Part shown: positions 1-6,314 of the stretch, piece by piece
Position numbering within the stretch: position 1 is the first letter of the stretch
Layout: the number at the start of each line of letters is the position of its first letter
From: Methanobacteriaceae archaeon
GTDB taxonomy: Archaea; Methanobacteriota; Methanobacteria; Methanobacteriales; Methanobacteriaceae
Direction of reading: 5' to 3'
Length of the DNA: 6,886 nucleotides
Assembly: GCA_030693105.1 (NCBI GenBank)
Contig: JAUYBK010000028.1
Coordinates: 1-6,886 of the forward strand
The notes under the pieces: model-generated
What the model was told of the DNA's origin: nothing
Database searches by the model: none
Seen by the model: the letters and a program-made list of their open reading frames with translations, nothing else
Made by a program: the position numbers and the translations under genes

Positions 1-1677
1 TACTACCAGCCCGAGGCCTACGTGCCCCGCACCGACACCTACATTGACAAAGAATCATCCGTCAACGAAGAAATTGACATGCTGCGCCACTCCACCACCC
101 AGTCCCTCCTATCCCGGGACGATGTTATTGTGGTAGCCAGCGTATCCTGCATCTACGGTATCGGCGCTCCGGAGGACTATGGAGACATGATACTGCGTCT
201 GGAAATTGGGGACCACATGGACCGGCAGGATATACTCTCCAAACTGGTGGAAATGCAGTACGAACGCAACGATGTGGACTTCTCCCGCGGAAAGTTCCGG
301 GTCCGGGGAGATACCATCGAAGTTTTCCCAGCCCAGGGAAAAACCCCCCTACGCATCGAATTATTCGGAGACGAAGTGGATGGCCTGTCCTTTATTGACC
401 ATGTTAGAGGTCGGGGTACCCGGGAACTGGAGAAGATCACCATCTTCCCGGCCAAACACTTCGTTACCAGCCAGGATAAAATGGAAAAAGCCGTGAAGGA
501 CATTAAAATAGAACTGGAAGAGCGTTTAGATGAGTTAAAACTTCAGGACAAGCTGGTGGAAGCACAAAGGTTAGAACAGCGCACCCGTTTTGACCTGGAG
601 ATGCTGCAGGAGATGGGCTACTGCAACGGAATTGAAAACTACAGTATGCACATGTCCGGTCGCAAATGGGGACAAACTCCTTATTCCCTCCTGAGATACT
701 TTCCCGATGACTACCTGACCATCATAGATGAGTCCCACGTAACAGTACCCCAGATCAGGGGGATGTACGCTGGTGATCGGGCCCGTAAAGAGGTCCTGGT
801 AAATTACGGGTTCCGCCTGCCCTCTGCTATGGAAAACCGGCCTCTGAACTTTCCAGAATTTGAGAATCTCCAGAACCAGGTGGTGTACGTGTCGGCCACA
901 CCGGCAGCCTACGAAATGGACCGTAGCCGGCAGGTAGTGGAACAGATCATCCGTCCCACCGGATTGGTGGACCCCGAGGTATTAATACACCCGGTGAAGG
1001 GTCAGGTGGACCACCTCCTGGGAGAGATCAAAAAAAGGGCAGACCGGGACCAGAGGGTGCTGGTAACCACTCTGACCAAAAGGATGGCTGAAGATCTAAC
1101 GGACTACTACGCCCGGATGGGAGTGAAGGTGCGCTACTTGCACTCCGAGATCACCACCCTGGAACGGGTGGATATCATCGACGACCTGCGTCGGGGTGAA
1201 TTTGACTGTCTGGTGGGTGTTAACCTTCTAAGGGAGGGGTTGGACCTGCCCGAAGTTTCTTTGGTAGGAATTCTGGACGCGGATAAAGAGGGTTTCCTGC
1301 GGTCGGAGTCATCACTTATTCAGACCATGGGCCGGGCCGCCCGGAACGTGAACGGCCAGGTAATGGTCTACGCCGAAAAGATAACTAACTCCGTGCGTCG
1401 TGCCGTTGATACCACCAACAACCGGCGTAAGCTGCAGGTGGAATACAACCTTAAGCACGGTATTACTCCTAAAAGTACAGTGCGTTCGTTAAAAGAGAAG
1501 ACCAAAAAGAAAGACATCATACTCCGGGACGACGTTAAGAAAATGCCCCGGGACGAATTAAGACTTATGATTAAGGATTTAAAAGAAGATATGAAAGAAG
1601 CAGCTGTTCTATTAGACTTTGAAAGGGCAGCAAAACTTCGTGATAAAATACTGGTATTGGAAGGAGCTTTAGACTGA
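1..1677 (+). CDS. uvrB: UvrABC system protein B, 5'-truncated by window edge
   Basis: DNA-damage verification helicase of nucleotide excision repair. It is loaded onto damaged DNA by UvrA and then recruits the nuclease UvrC. The frame is open from base 1 and begins YYQPEAYVP, the tyrosine-rich beta-hairpin that UvrB inserts between the DNA strands. By alignment from memory with E. coli UvrB, about 94 N-terminal residues, including the Walker A motif, lie upstream. The GTG at 22 is an internal valine, not a start. Visible motifs are the DESH Walker B box (727-738), SATP (about 892-903), the TTLTKRMAEDL helicase segment (about 1066-1098), LLREGLDLPEVSL (about 1225-1263) and motif VI QTMGRAARN (1321-1347). 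A C-terminal UVR domain (about 1549-1674, ending FERAAKLRDKI) contacts UvrA or UvrC. The 558 visible codons plus the missing part match the usual 650-670 residues. The TGA stop overlaps the uvrA start by one base. No frameshift is seen. Confidence 0.98.
   Translation, partial: YYQPEAYVPRTDTYIDKESSVNEEIDMLRHSTTQSLLSRDDVIVVASVSCIYGIGAPEDYGDMILRLEIGDHMDRQDILSKLVEMQYERNDVDFSRGKFRVRGDTIEVFPAQGKTPLRIELFGDEVDGLSFIDHVRGRGTRELEKITIFPAKHFVTSQDKMEKAVKDIKIELEERLDELKLQDKLVEAQRLEQRTRFDLEMLQEMGYCNGIENYSMHMSGRKWGQTPYSLLRYFPDDYLTIIDESHVTVPQIRGMYAGDRARKEVLVNYGFRLPSAMENRPLNFPEFENLQNQVVYVSATPAAYEMDRSRQVVEQIIRPTGLVDPEVLIHPVKGQVDHLLGEIKKRADRDQRVLVTTLTKRMAEDLTDYYARMGVKVRYLHSEITTLERVDIIDDLRRGEFDCLVGVNLLREGLDLPEVSLVGILDADKEGFLRSESSLIQTMGRAARNVNGQVMVYAEKITNSVRRAVDTTNNRRKLQVEYNLKHGITPKSTVRSLKEKTKKKDIILRDDVKKMPRDELRLMIKDLKEDMKEAAVLLDFERAAKLRDKILVLEGALD
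1659..1666 (+). promoter_or_regulatory. Ribosome binding site of uvrA, inside the uvrB 3' end
   Basis: GGAAGGAG ends 10 bases before the ATG at 1677 and matches the CCUCC end of 16S rRNA. It fixes the uvrA start, which shares one base with the uvrB stop (TGATG), so the two genes are probably translationally coupled. Confidence 0.8.
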
Positions 1678-4565
1678 TGAAAAAGAAGGATAATATAGTT
1701 ATTAAGGGTGCCCGGGAACACAACCTCCAGAACGTGAATATAGATATACCCCGGGACCAGTTAGTGGTGGTGACCGGGATCAGTGGGTCCGGGAAGTCGT
1801 CACTGGCATTCGACACCATATATGCAGAGGGACAGCGCCGCTACGTGGAATCGCTCTCGGCCTACGCCCGTCAGTTTTTGGGGCAGATGAAAAAGCCGGA
1901 AGTAGACTACATTGAAGGTTTATCTCCGGCCATCTCCATTGACCAGAAGACTACTAAAATGAATCCCCGTTCCACCGTAGGAACCGTTACAGAAATTTAC
2001 GATTATCTCCGGTTGTTATATGCACGGATTGGCCTGCCCCACTGTTATCAGTGTGGTAAACCCATATCCCCGCAGACTGCCAGTCAAATCGTAACCCAAA
2101 TACTCCAGGAACCCGAGGGAACCAAAATTCAGGTCCTGGCTCCGGTGGTTAAAGACCGTAAGGGAGAGCACCAGAAGGTGTTTGAAGATTTGAGAAAACG
2201 AGGTTTCATCAGAGTGCGGGTGGATGGTGGGCTGGCCAGCCTGGAAGAAGATTTTAACCTGGAGAAGAACTTCAAACACAGCATCGAAGTAGTGGTGGAC
2301 CGCCTGGTTATCCGCTACGACCACGACTTCCATACCCGACTGGCAGATTCAGTGGAAACTGCCCTGGAGTTAGGGGAAGGTCTGGTCATGGTTTCCCATG
2401 TGGATGGTGCAGACAAACTGTACAGCGAACACTTTGCCTGTGTGGACTGTGGAATTAACTTTGAAGAAATAAGCCCCCGGATGTTTTCTTTTAACAGTCC
2501 CCATGGGGCCTGTCCGGAGTGTAACGGTTTGGGGAGTAAGTTGGAAATCGACGCCGACTTGGTGGTACCGGAACCAATTTTAACCTTAAACGAGGGGGCC
2601 ATAGTGCCCTGGAGCAAGTCCAAACACCGGGAGAACTACTACGGACAGATGCTCCGTGCCATAGCAGACCATTACGGTTTTGAAATGGACACCCCCTTCC
2701 AGGATTTACCCCACGAATATCAAAATATCATCCTCTACGGATCTTCCGATAAAATTGAATTTAACTTCCGGCGTAAAAACCGGAATCACAGTGTTAAACG
2801 TCGTTTTGAGGGCGTGGTACGGCGTATGGAACGGATTTACATGGAGACCAAGTCCAACTACATGCGCAGTTACATGGGACACTTCATGAGCGACCGAAAG
2901 TGTCCGGCTTGTGCTGGTACCCGTCTGCGCCCCGAGAGCCGTTCGGTAACGGTGGGTAATAAATCTATCACCCAGGTGGTGGAAATGCCCATTAAAGAGG
3001 CTAAATCTTTCTTTGAAAGTTTAAAATTAAAGGAAAGAGAAAACTTCATTGGTCAGGAGATATTAAAGGAGATCAACGAACGACTCCGCTTCCTGGTGGA
3101 TGTGGGACTGGATTACATCACCATGGGACGGTCTTCAGGAACTTTATCGGGTGGCGAAGCCCAGCGTATCCGTCTGGCCACCCAGATCGGGTCGGGACTG
3201 GTGGGTGTGCTCTACATCCTGGACGAACCCAGCATCGGTCTCCATCAGCGGGATAACGCCCGACTCATCGAAACGTTGAAAAAGCTCCGGGACATTGGTA
3301 ACACCCTCATTGTGGTGGAACACGACGAGGAAACCATCAACTCGGCTGATCACGTGGTGGACATTGGTCCAGGGGCCGGGGAGCACGGTGGAAAAATAGT
3401 GGCAGTGGGGACGCCCCAGGAAATTATGGAAAATTTGGAATCATTAACTGGAAGATATCTTTCCCGAAAAGAAAAAATTCCCATTCCTTCCCAGCGCAGG
3501 GCCCCCCATGGCCATCACATTACTTTAAAAGGGGCCCGGGAGCATAACCTCCAAAACATCGATGTGGAATTTCCACTGGGAGTTTTCTCTTGCATCACCG
3601 GGGTTTCCGGGTCCGGGAAAAGTACCCTCATTAACGAGGTGTTCTACAAGAGCCTCTACGGTAGATTAAACCATAAACACACCCACCCCGGTAAACATGA
3701 TGATATCATCGGTGCGGAGAATGTGGACAAGGTTATAATAATTGACCAATCCCCCATCGGACGGACCCCCCGATCCAATCCGGCCACCTACACCGGAGTC
3801 TTTACCTACATTCGTGAATTACTCTCGCAAACCCCGGAGTCCAAAAAGAGAGGTTATAAACCGGGCAGATTCAGTTTTAACGTCAAAGGCGGTCGTTGCG
3901 AAGCTTGTAGTGGTGATGGGATCATCAAGATCGAGATGCACTTTTTAGCCGACGTCTACGTGCCTTGTGAGGTCTGTAAAGGTAAGCGCTACAACCGGGA
4001 AACGCTGGAAATCCGTTACAAAGGCCGCAACATATCTGAAATTCTGGACATGACGGTGGAAGAGGCCCTGGACTTCTACCAGAACATACCCCGCATCCAG
4101 AAGAAGTTGCAAACCCTGGACGATGTGGGACTGGGTTACATCAAGTTGGGACAACCCGCCACCACCCTATCCGGAGGTGAAGCCCAGCGGGTGAAGCTGG
4201 CCAAGGAACTGAGCAGGCAGAGCACGGGAAGAACACTGTACATCCTGGATGAACCCACCACGGGCCTGCACTTTGCAGATATAAAAAAGCTCTTGCAAGT
4301 TTTAGGAAGGCTGCGAGACTCTGGAAATACAGTTATAGTTATTGAACACAACCTGGACGTTATAAAAACCGCGGACCACATCATCGACCTTGGTCCGGAA
4401 GGAGGAGACGAGGGTGGCCGGGTGGTTGCACAGGGAACACCAGAAGAAGTGGCAGAAAGTAACACTTACACTGCTCAGTTCTTAAAAGCTGTGCTAAACG
4501 ACCCTCGAGAGTTAATTAAAGATAAAGTTGCATCGGAAGGTGAATCTACACCATCTAACCAGTAA
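1677..4565 (+). CDS. uvrA: UvrABC system protein A, excision-repair damage sensor ATPase
   Basis: Cytosolic ABC-type ATPase that works as a dimer, scans DNA for helix distortion and hands the site to UvrB. At 962 residues it is full length (the family is about 940-960). It has two ABC modules. Module I has Walker A GISGSGKS (34-41, K40), signature LSGGE (490-494) and Walker B YILDEP (513-518). Module II has Walker A GVSGSGKST (642-650, K648), signature LSGGE (831-835) and Walker B YILDEP (855-860). By family knowledge, the UvrB-binding domain is about residues 131-245 and the DNA-binding insertion domain about 290-400. Zinc-type cysteine pairs are intact: C255/C258 with C279/C282, C741/C744 with C764/C767, plus CxxC at 123/126 and 409/412. 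ATG 1677 has a strong ribosome binding site and overlaps uvrB by one base. The tail after about residue 940 (ending ASEGESTPSNQ) is polar and probably disordered. All key residues are present. Confidence 0.99.
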   Translation: MKKKDNIVIKGAREHNLQNVNIDIPRDQLVVVTGISGSGKSSLAFDTIYAEGQRRYVESLSAYARQFLGQMKKPEVDYIEGLSPAISIDQKTTKMNPRSTVGTVTEIYDYLRLLYARIGLPHCYQCGKPISPQTASQIVTQILQEPEGTKIQVLAPVVKDRKGEHQKVFEDLRKRGFIRVRVDGGLASLEEDFNLEKNFKHSIEVVVDRLVIRYDHDFHTRLADSVETALELGEGLVMVSHVDGADKLYSEHFACVDCGINFEEISPRMFSFNSPHGACPECNGLGSKLEIDADLVVPEPILTLNEGAIVPWSKSKHRENYYGQMLRAIADHYGFEMDTPFQDLPHEYQNIILYGSSDKIEFNFRRKNRNHSVKRRFEGVVRRMERIYMETKSNYMRSYMGHFMSDRKCPACAGTRLRPESRSVTVGNKSITQVVEMPIKEAKSFFESLKLKERENFIGQEILKEINERLRFLVDVGLDYITMGRSSGTLSGGEAQRIRLATQIGSGLVGVLYILDEPSIGLHQRDNARLIETLKKLRDIGNTLIVVEHDEETINSADHVVDIGPGAGEHGGKIVAVGTPQEIMENLESLTGRYLSRKEKIPIPSQRRAPHGHHITLKGAREHNLQNIDVEFPLGVFSCITGVSGSGKSTLINEVFYKSLYGRLNHKHTHPGKHDDIIGAENVDKVIIIDQSPIGRTPRSNPATYTGVFTYIRELLSQTPESKKRGYKPGRFSFNVKGGRCEACSGDGIIKIEMHFLADVYVPCEVCKGKRYNRETLEIRYKGRNISEILDMTVEEALDFYQNIPRIQKKLQTLDDVGLGYIKLGQPATTLSGGEAQRVKLAKELSRQSTGRTLYILDEPTTGLHFADIKKLLQVLGRLRDSGNTVIVIEHNLDVIKTADHIIDLGPEGGDEGGRVVAQGTPEEVAESNTYTAQFLKAVLNDPRELIKDKVASEGESTPSNQ

Positions 4566-4582
4566 TATCCACCTCTAACCAG

Positions 4583-4626
4583 GGAATTAGGTAGGAACTT
4601 GACATAAATTCCTCCTTGATTTTTTT
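4583..4626 (+). terminator. Candidate terminator after uvrA
   Basis: GGAATT (4583-4588) pairs with AATTCC (4607-4612) around an 18-base loop. An alternative stem pairs AGGAA (4593-4597) with TTCCT (4609-4613). A run of seven T (4620-4626) follows. The stem is weak, but archaeal RNA polymerase can stop at T-runs alone, and the site lies 18 bases after the uvrA stop with more T-rich stretches beyond it. Confidence 0.5.
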
Positions 4627-4744
4627 AATACCAATGATTCTCTTTTAACTTTACTGATTTTATGAAAAAAGAATAGATTTTTAAACTAATTACTTTTTAA
4701 GCAGTTAATTTTGTTCTTTTTATGATTTAAACTGCCCGGTAACT

Positions 4745-4760
4745 TAGAAAATTATATAAA
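4745..4760 (+). promoter_or_regulatory. Candidate distal archaeal promoter (BRE/TATA) for the kinase operon
   Basis: TTATATAAA at 4752-4760 fits an archaeal TATA box, and the A-rich AGAAA just before it fits a TFB recognition element. Transcription would then begin near 4782-4785, giving a leader of about 170 bases that contains the hairpin patch and the 9-bp inverted repeat. In such AT-rich DNA a chance match is quite possible. Confidence 0.35.
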
Positions 4761-4846
4761 GCTACTTTTTAGGTTTTTTTAAAGTATTGGAGAATTACTA
4801 ATTAATACCCCCTGGTGTTAATTTTCACCTATAACCAGCCCCGGTG

Positions 4847-4880
4847 AATAAATCTCGAAAATTAAGATGAAAGATTTATT
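4847..4880. repeat. Perfect 9-bp inverted repeat upstream of the kinase gene
   Basis: AATAAATCT (4847-4855) is the exact reverse complement of AGATTTATT (4872-4880), with 16 bases between the arms. It ends 15 bases before the proximal TATA-like box at 4895. It could be a regulator-binding site, or a leader stem-loop if the distal promoter is used. The arms are AT-rich, so chance remains possible. Confidence 0.5.
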
Positions 4881-4894
4881 ACATTGTGATGCTG

Positions 4895-4902
4895 TTATAA
4901 AT
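4895..4902 (+). promoter_or_regulatory. Candidate proximal promoter of the kinase operon
   Basis: TTATAAAT resembles an archaeal TATA box. A start about 25 bases downstream, near 4925, would leave a leader of about 32 bases before the GTG at 4957. If the host is a bacterium, an alternative in the same place is TATAAT (4925-4930), 17 bases after a poor -35 match TTACAG (4902-4907). Either reading puts a promoter just ahead of the kinase. Confidence 0.4.
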
Positions 4903-4942
4903 TACAGGGAAATATTAATACCACTATAATTCAAAAGTAAAA

Positions 4943-4948
4943 GGGGGA
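4943..4948 (+). promoter_or_regulatory. Ribosome binding site deciding the kinase GTG start
   Basis: GGGGGA lies 8 bases before GTG 4957; five G can pair with CCUCC of 16S rRNA through one G-U wobble. The next in-frame candidate, ATG 4981, has no purine-rich site before it, and an in-frame TAA at 4951-4953 blocks any longer start. GTG 4957 is therefore preferred. Confidence 0.65.
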
Positions 4949-4956
4949 TTTAAAGA

Positions 4957-5838
4957 GTGTTTGGTCTTGTTGTAGTGCCAATGGCGGCTTCACTTCCTAC
5001 TACGCTAAGCGAATTAGGTTCGTTATCTGAGAACTACTTCCGTCTTCTTATTCTGATAATTTTTGTGGTTATTCTTGCCCTTTTAGCAGAACGGATCGAA
5101 AAAGTTCGAAATCTTCACGACCTCAACCAAAAACTGGGGAAACAAGCGGAAGAACTTGAGGAAGCCAATGAAGAACTGGAAGCATTTGCTTACTCGGTAT
5201 CTCACGACCTTCGAGTTCCTTTAAGAGCTATTAACGGGTTTTCTAGAATCCTGGTGGAAGATTATGAGAGTACCCTGGACGAGGAAGGAGTGCGACTTCT
5301 TAACATTGTTCGGGATAACACTGCCAAGATGGGGCATCTTATTGATGACATTCTGCTTTTATCCCGGGCCGGTCGTCAGGAGATGAAAGAGTCTGAAATA
5401 GACATGAAGGACCTGGTTAAGAGCGTATGGGAAGAGCTCCAAACGGATTGGGAAGGAAGAGAAATAGAGTTAAAACTGGAAGAAATGCCTAAAACCCGGG
5501 GTGACCGGGCCCTGCTTACCCAGGTATTTCAGAACCTGTTGAGCAACTCCATCAAGTTCACTCGTGAAAAAAACCCCGCCCTGGTAGAAGTAGGTGCCCA
5601 GGAAGATGAAGATAAAATTACTTATTACGTGCGAGATAATGGGGCTGGTTTTGATATGAAGTACGTTGAAAAGCTTTTTGGTTTATTCCAAAGGTTGCAC
5701 AGTCCAGAAGAGTTTGAAGGAACTGGCGTGGGACTTTCGATTGTACAGCGCATTGTCAAAAGGCATGGCGGCCGAGTATGGGGTGAAAGTGAGTTGGATA
5801 AGGGGGCTAGTATTTATTTCACACTGCCCAAATTATAA
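4957..5838 (+). CDS. Short membrane-anchored histidine kinase, phytochrome-type core
   Basis: Sensor histidine kinase of 293 residues. It would autophosphorylate on His83 and pass the phosphate to a receiver, most likely the next gene product. In order: a mildly hydrophobic start (1-13), one clear membrane helix (about 27-44), a charged coiled coil (about 45-75), a HisKA dimerisation domain (about 76-140) with H83 in SVSHDLRVPLR, and a HATPase domain (about 180-293). The ATP-binding boxes are intact: N box QNLLSNSIKF (N193, N197), G1 DNGAGFD (227-233), F box FGLF (241-244) and G2 GTGVGL (255-260). The core wording resembles the kinase module of cyanobacterial phytochrome-like proteins. No PAS, GAF, HAMP or extracellular domain is present, so the input is unknown. 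The helix with AERIEK after it resembles the last helix of KdpD-like DUF4118 sensors, which suggests a reduced sensor. The start is GTG with a G-rich ribosome site; the next gene follows after 30 bases. Confidence 0.93.
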   Translation: MFGLVVVPMAASLPTTLSELGSLSENYFRLLILIIFVVILALLAERIEKVRNLHDLNQKLGKQAEELEEANEELEAFAYSVSHDLRVPLRAINGFSRILVEDYESTLDEEGVRLLNIVRDNTAKMGHLIDDILLLSRAGRQEMKESEIDMKDLVKSVWEELQTDWEGREIELKLEEMPKTRGDRALLTQVFQNLLSNSIKFTREKNPALVEVGAQEDEDKITYYVRDNGAGFDMKYVEKLFGLFQRLHSPEEFEGTGVGLSIVQRIVKRHGGRVWGESELDKGASIYFTLPKL

Positions 5839-5854
5839 CATGTACTTGTTTAGC

Positions 5855-5860
5855 GAGGGG
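5855..5860 (+). promoter_or_regulatory. Ribosome binding site of the Rcp1-like regulator
   Basis: GAGGGG ends 8 bases before ATG 5869, inside the 30-base gap after the kinase stop. No terminator-like T-run or promoter fits in this gap, which supports co-transcription. Confidence 0.7.
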
Positions 5861-5868
5861 TCAATAGC

Positions 5869-6306
5869 ATGGATATTAACGAAGTTGATATTTTATTAGT
5901 GGAAGACAACCCTACCGACGCAGAACTCACCACCCGGGCTCTGAAACGTAAAAACCTGGTTAATAATATGGTATGGGTTAAGGACGGCGCAGAAGCACTT
6001 GATTTTCTATTTGCAACCGGTGATTATGCCGAAAGGAATCCAGAGGAGGTGCCTAAACTTATACTATTAGACCTTAGAATGCCTAAGGTGGATGGTATGG
6101 AAGTATTGCACCGGATAAAAGCAGAAAAGACCACCAAAAAAATACCAGTGGTGGTTTTAACCTCATCCCAGGAAGATCGGGATATTGTGGAAAGTTATAA
6201 ACTGGGAGTGAACAGTTATGTTAGCAAACCCGTGGAATTCGATGAATTCATTGACGCTGTTTCCACTCTGGGATTGTACTGGATGTTAATTAACAAACCC
6301 CCCTAG
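5869..6306 (+). CDS. Single-domain response regulator, Rcp1 type
   Basis: Stand-alone receiver of 145 residues, cytosolic, expected to take phosphate from the kinase encoded just before it. The CheY-like fold markers are complete: acidic pair E12/D13, phosphoacceptor D68 in LILLDLRMP, T98 in VVVLTSS, and K120-P121 in VSKP. The start ILLVEDNPTDAEL, the longer loop around 50-62 and the tail ending YWMLINKPP match the Rcp1 subfamily, whose founding member is the partner of cyanobacterial phytochrome Cph1. There is no output domain, so it probably acts by protein contact or as a phosphate carrier in a relay, for example towards the receiver-PAS protein downstream. ATG 5869 has a good ribosome binding site. 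The gene ends in a run of six C before TAG, and the next gene starts 8 bases later. Subfamily assignment is from remembered family wording, not a search. Confidence 0.95.
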   Translation: MDINEVDILLVEDNPTDAELTTRALKRKNLVNNMVWVKDGAEALDFLFATGDYAERNPEEVPKLILLDLRMPKVDGMEVLHRIKAEKTTKKIPVVVLTSSQEDRDIVESYKLGVNSYVSKPVEFDEFIDAVSTLGLYWMLINKPP

Positions 6307-6314
6307 TTGATGAT

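Larger units (their letters stand above)
4566..4956. other. AT-rich intergenic region between repair and signalling operons
   Basis: This 391-base stretch has no credible gene; all six frames are broken by frequent stops. It is markedly richer in A and T than its neighbours. It contains a stem plus T-run just after uvrA, further T-runs (for instance 4774-4780), two TATA-like boxes (4752-4760 and 4895-4902), a GC-rich patch with competing short hairpins (about 4808-4846), a perfect 9-bp inverted repeat (4847-4855 with 4872-4880), and three copies of TTAATACC (4625-4632, 4802-4809, 4915-4922). The most likely reading is the end of the uvrBA transcript and the control region of the kinase operon. 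An untranslated RNA cannot be excluded by eye. Confidence 0.75.

Noticed and set aside
22..24. GTG as a true start of uvrB
   Set aside because: The frame is open to base 1 and the preceding codons encode YYQPEAY, a conserved UvrB motif, so this is an internal valine.
1368..1819. Long minus-strand open frames across the uvrB-uvrA junction and elsewhere in uvrA
   Set aside because: They lie opposite strongly conserved coding sequence, have no recognisable domains and no start signals; they are shadows of the real genes.
4701..4735. GCAGTT / AACTGC inverted repeat as a second terminator
   Set aside because: It has only 6 bp with a 23-base loop and no T-run directly after it; a chance pairing is likely in this composition.
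4867..4929. A 20-codon open frame (MKDLLHCDAVINYREILIPL) in the intergenic region
   Set aside because: It has no ribosome binding site, overlaps the candidate promoter and one arm of the inverted repeat, and is short enough to arise by chance.
5666..5899. A 77-codon open frame overlapping the kinase end and the regulator start
   Set aside because: It is an alternate frame of the conserved HATPase region and lacks a ribosome binding site or recognisable product.
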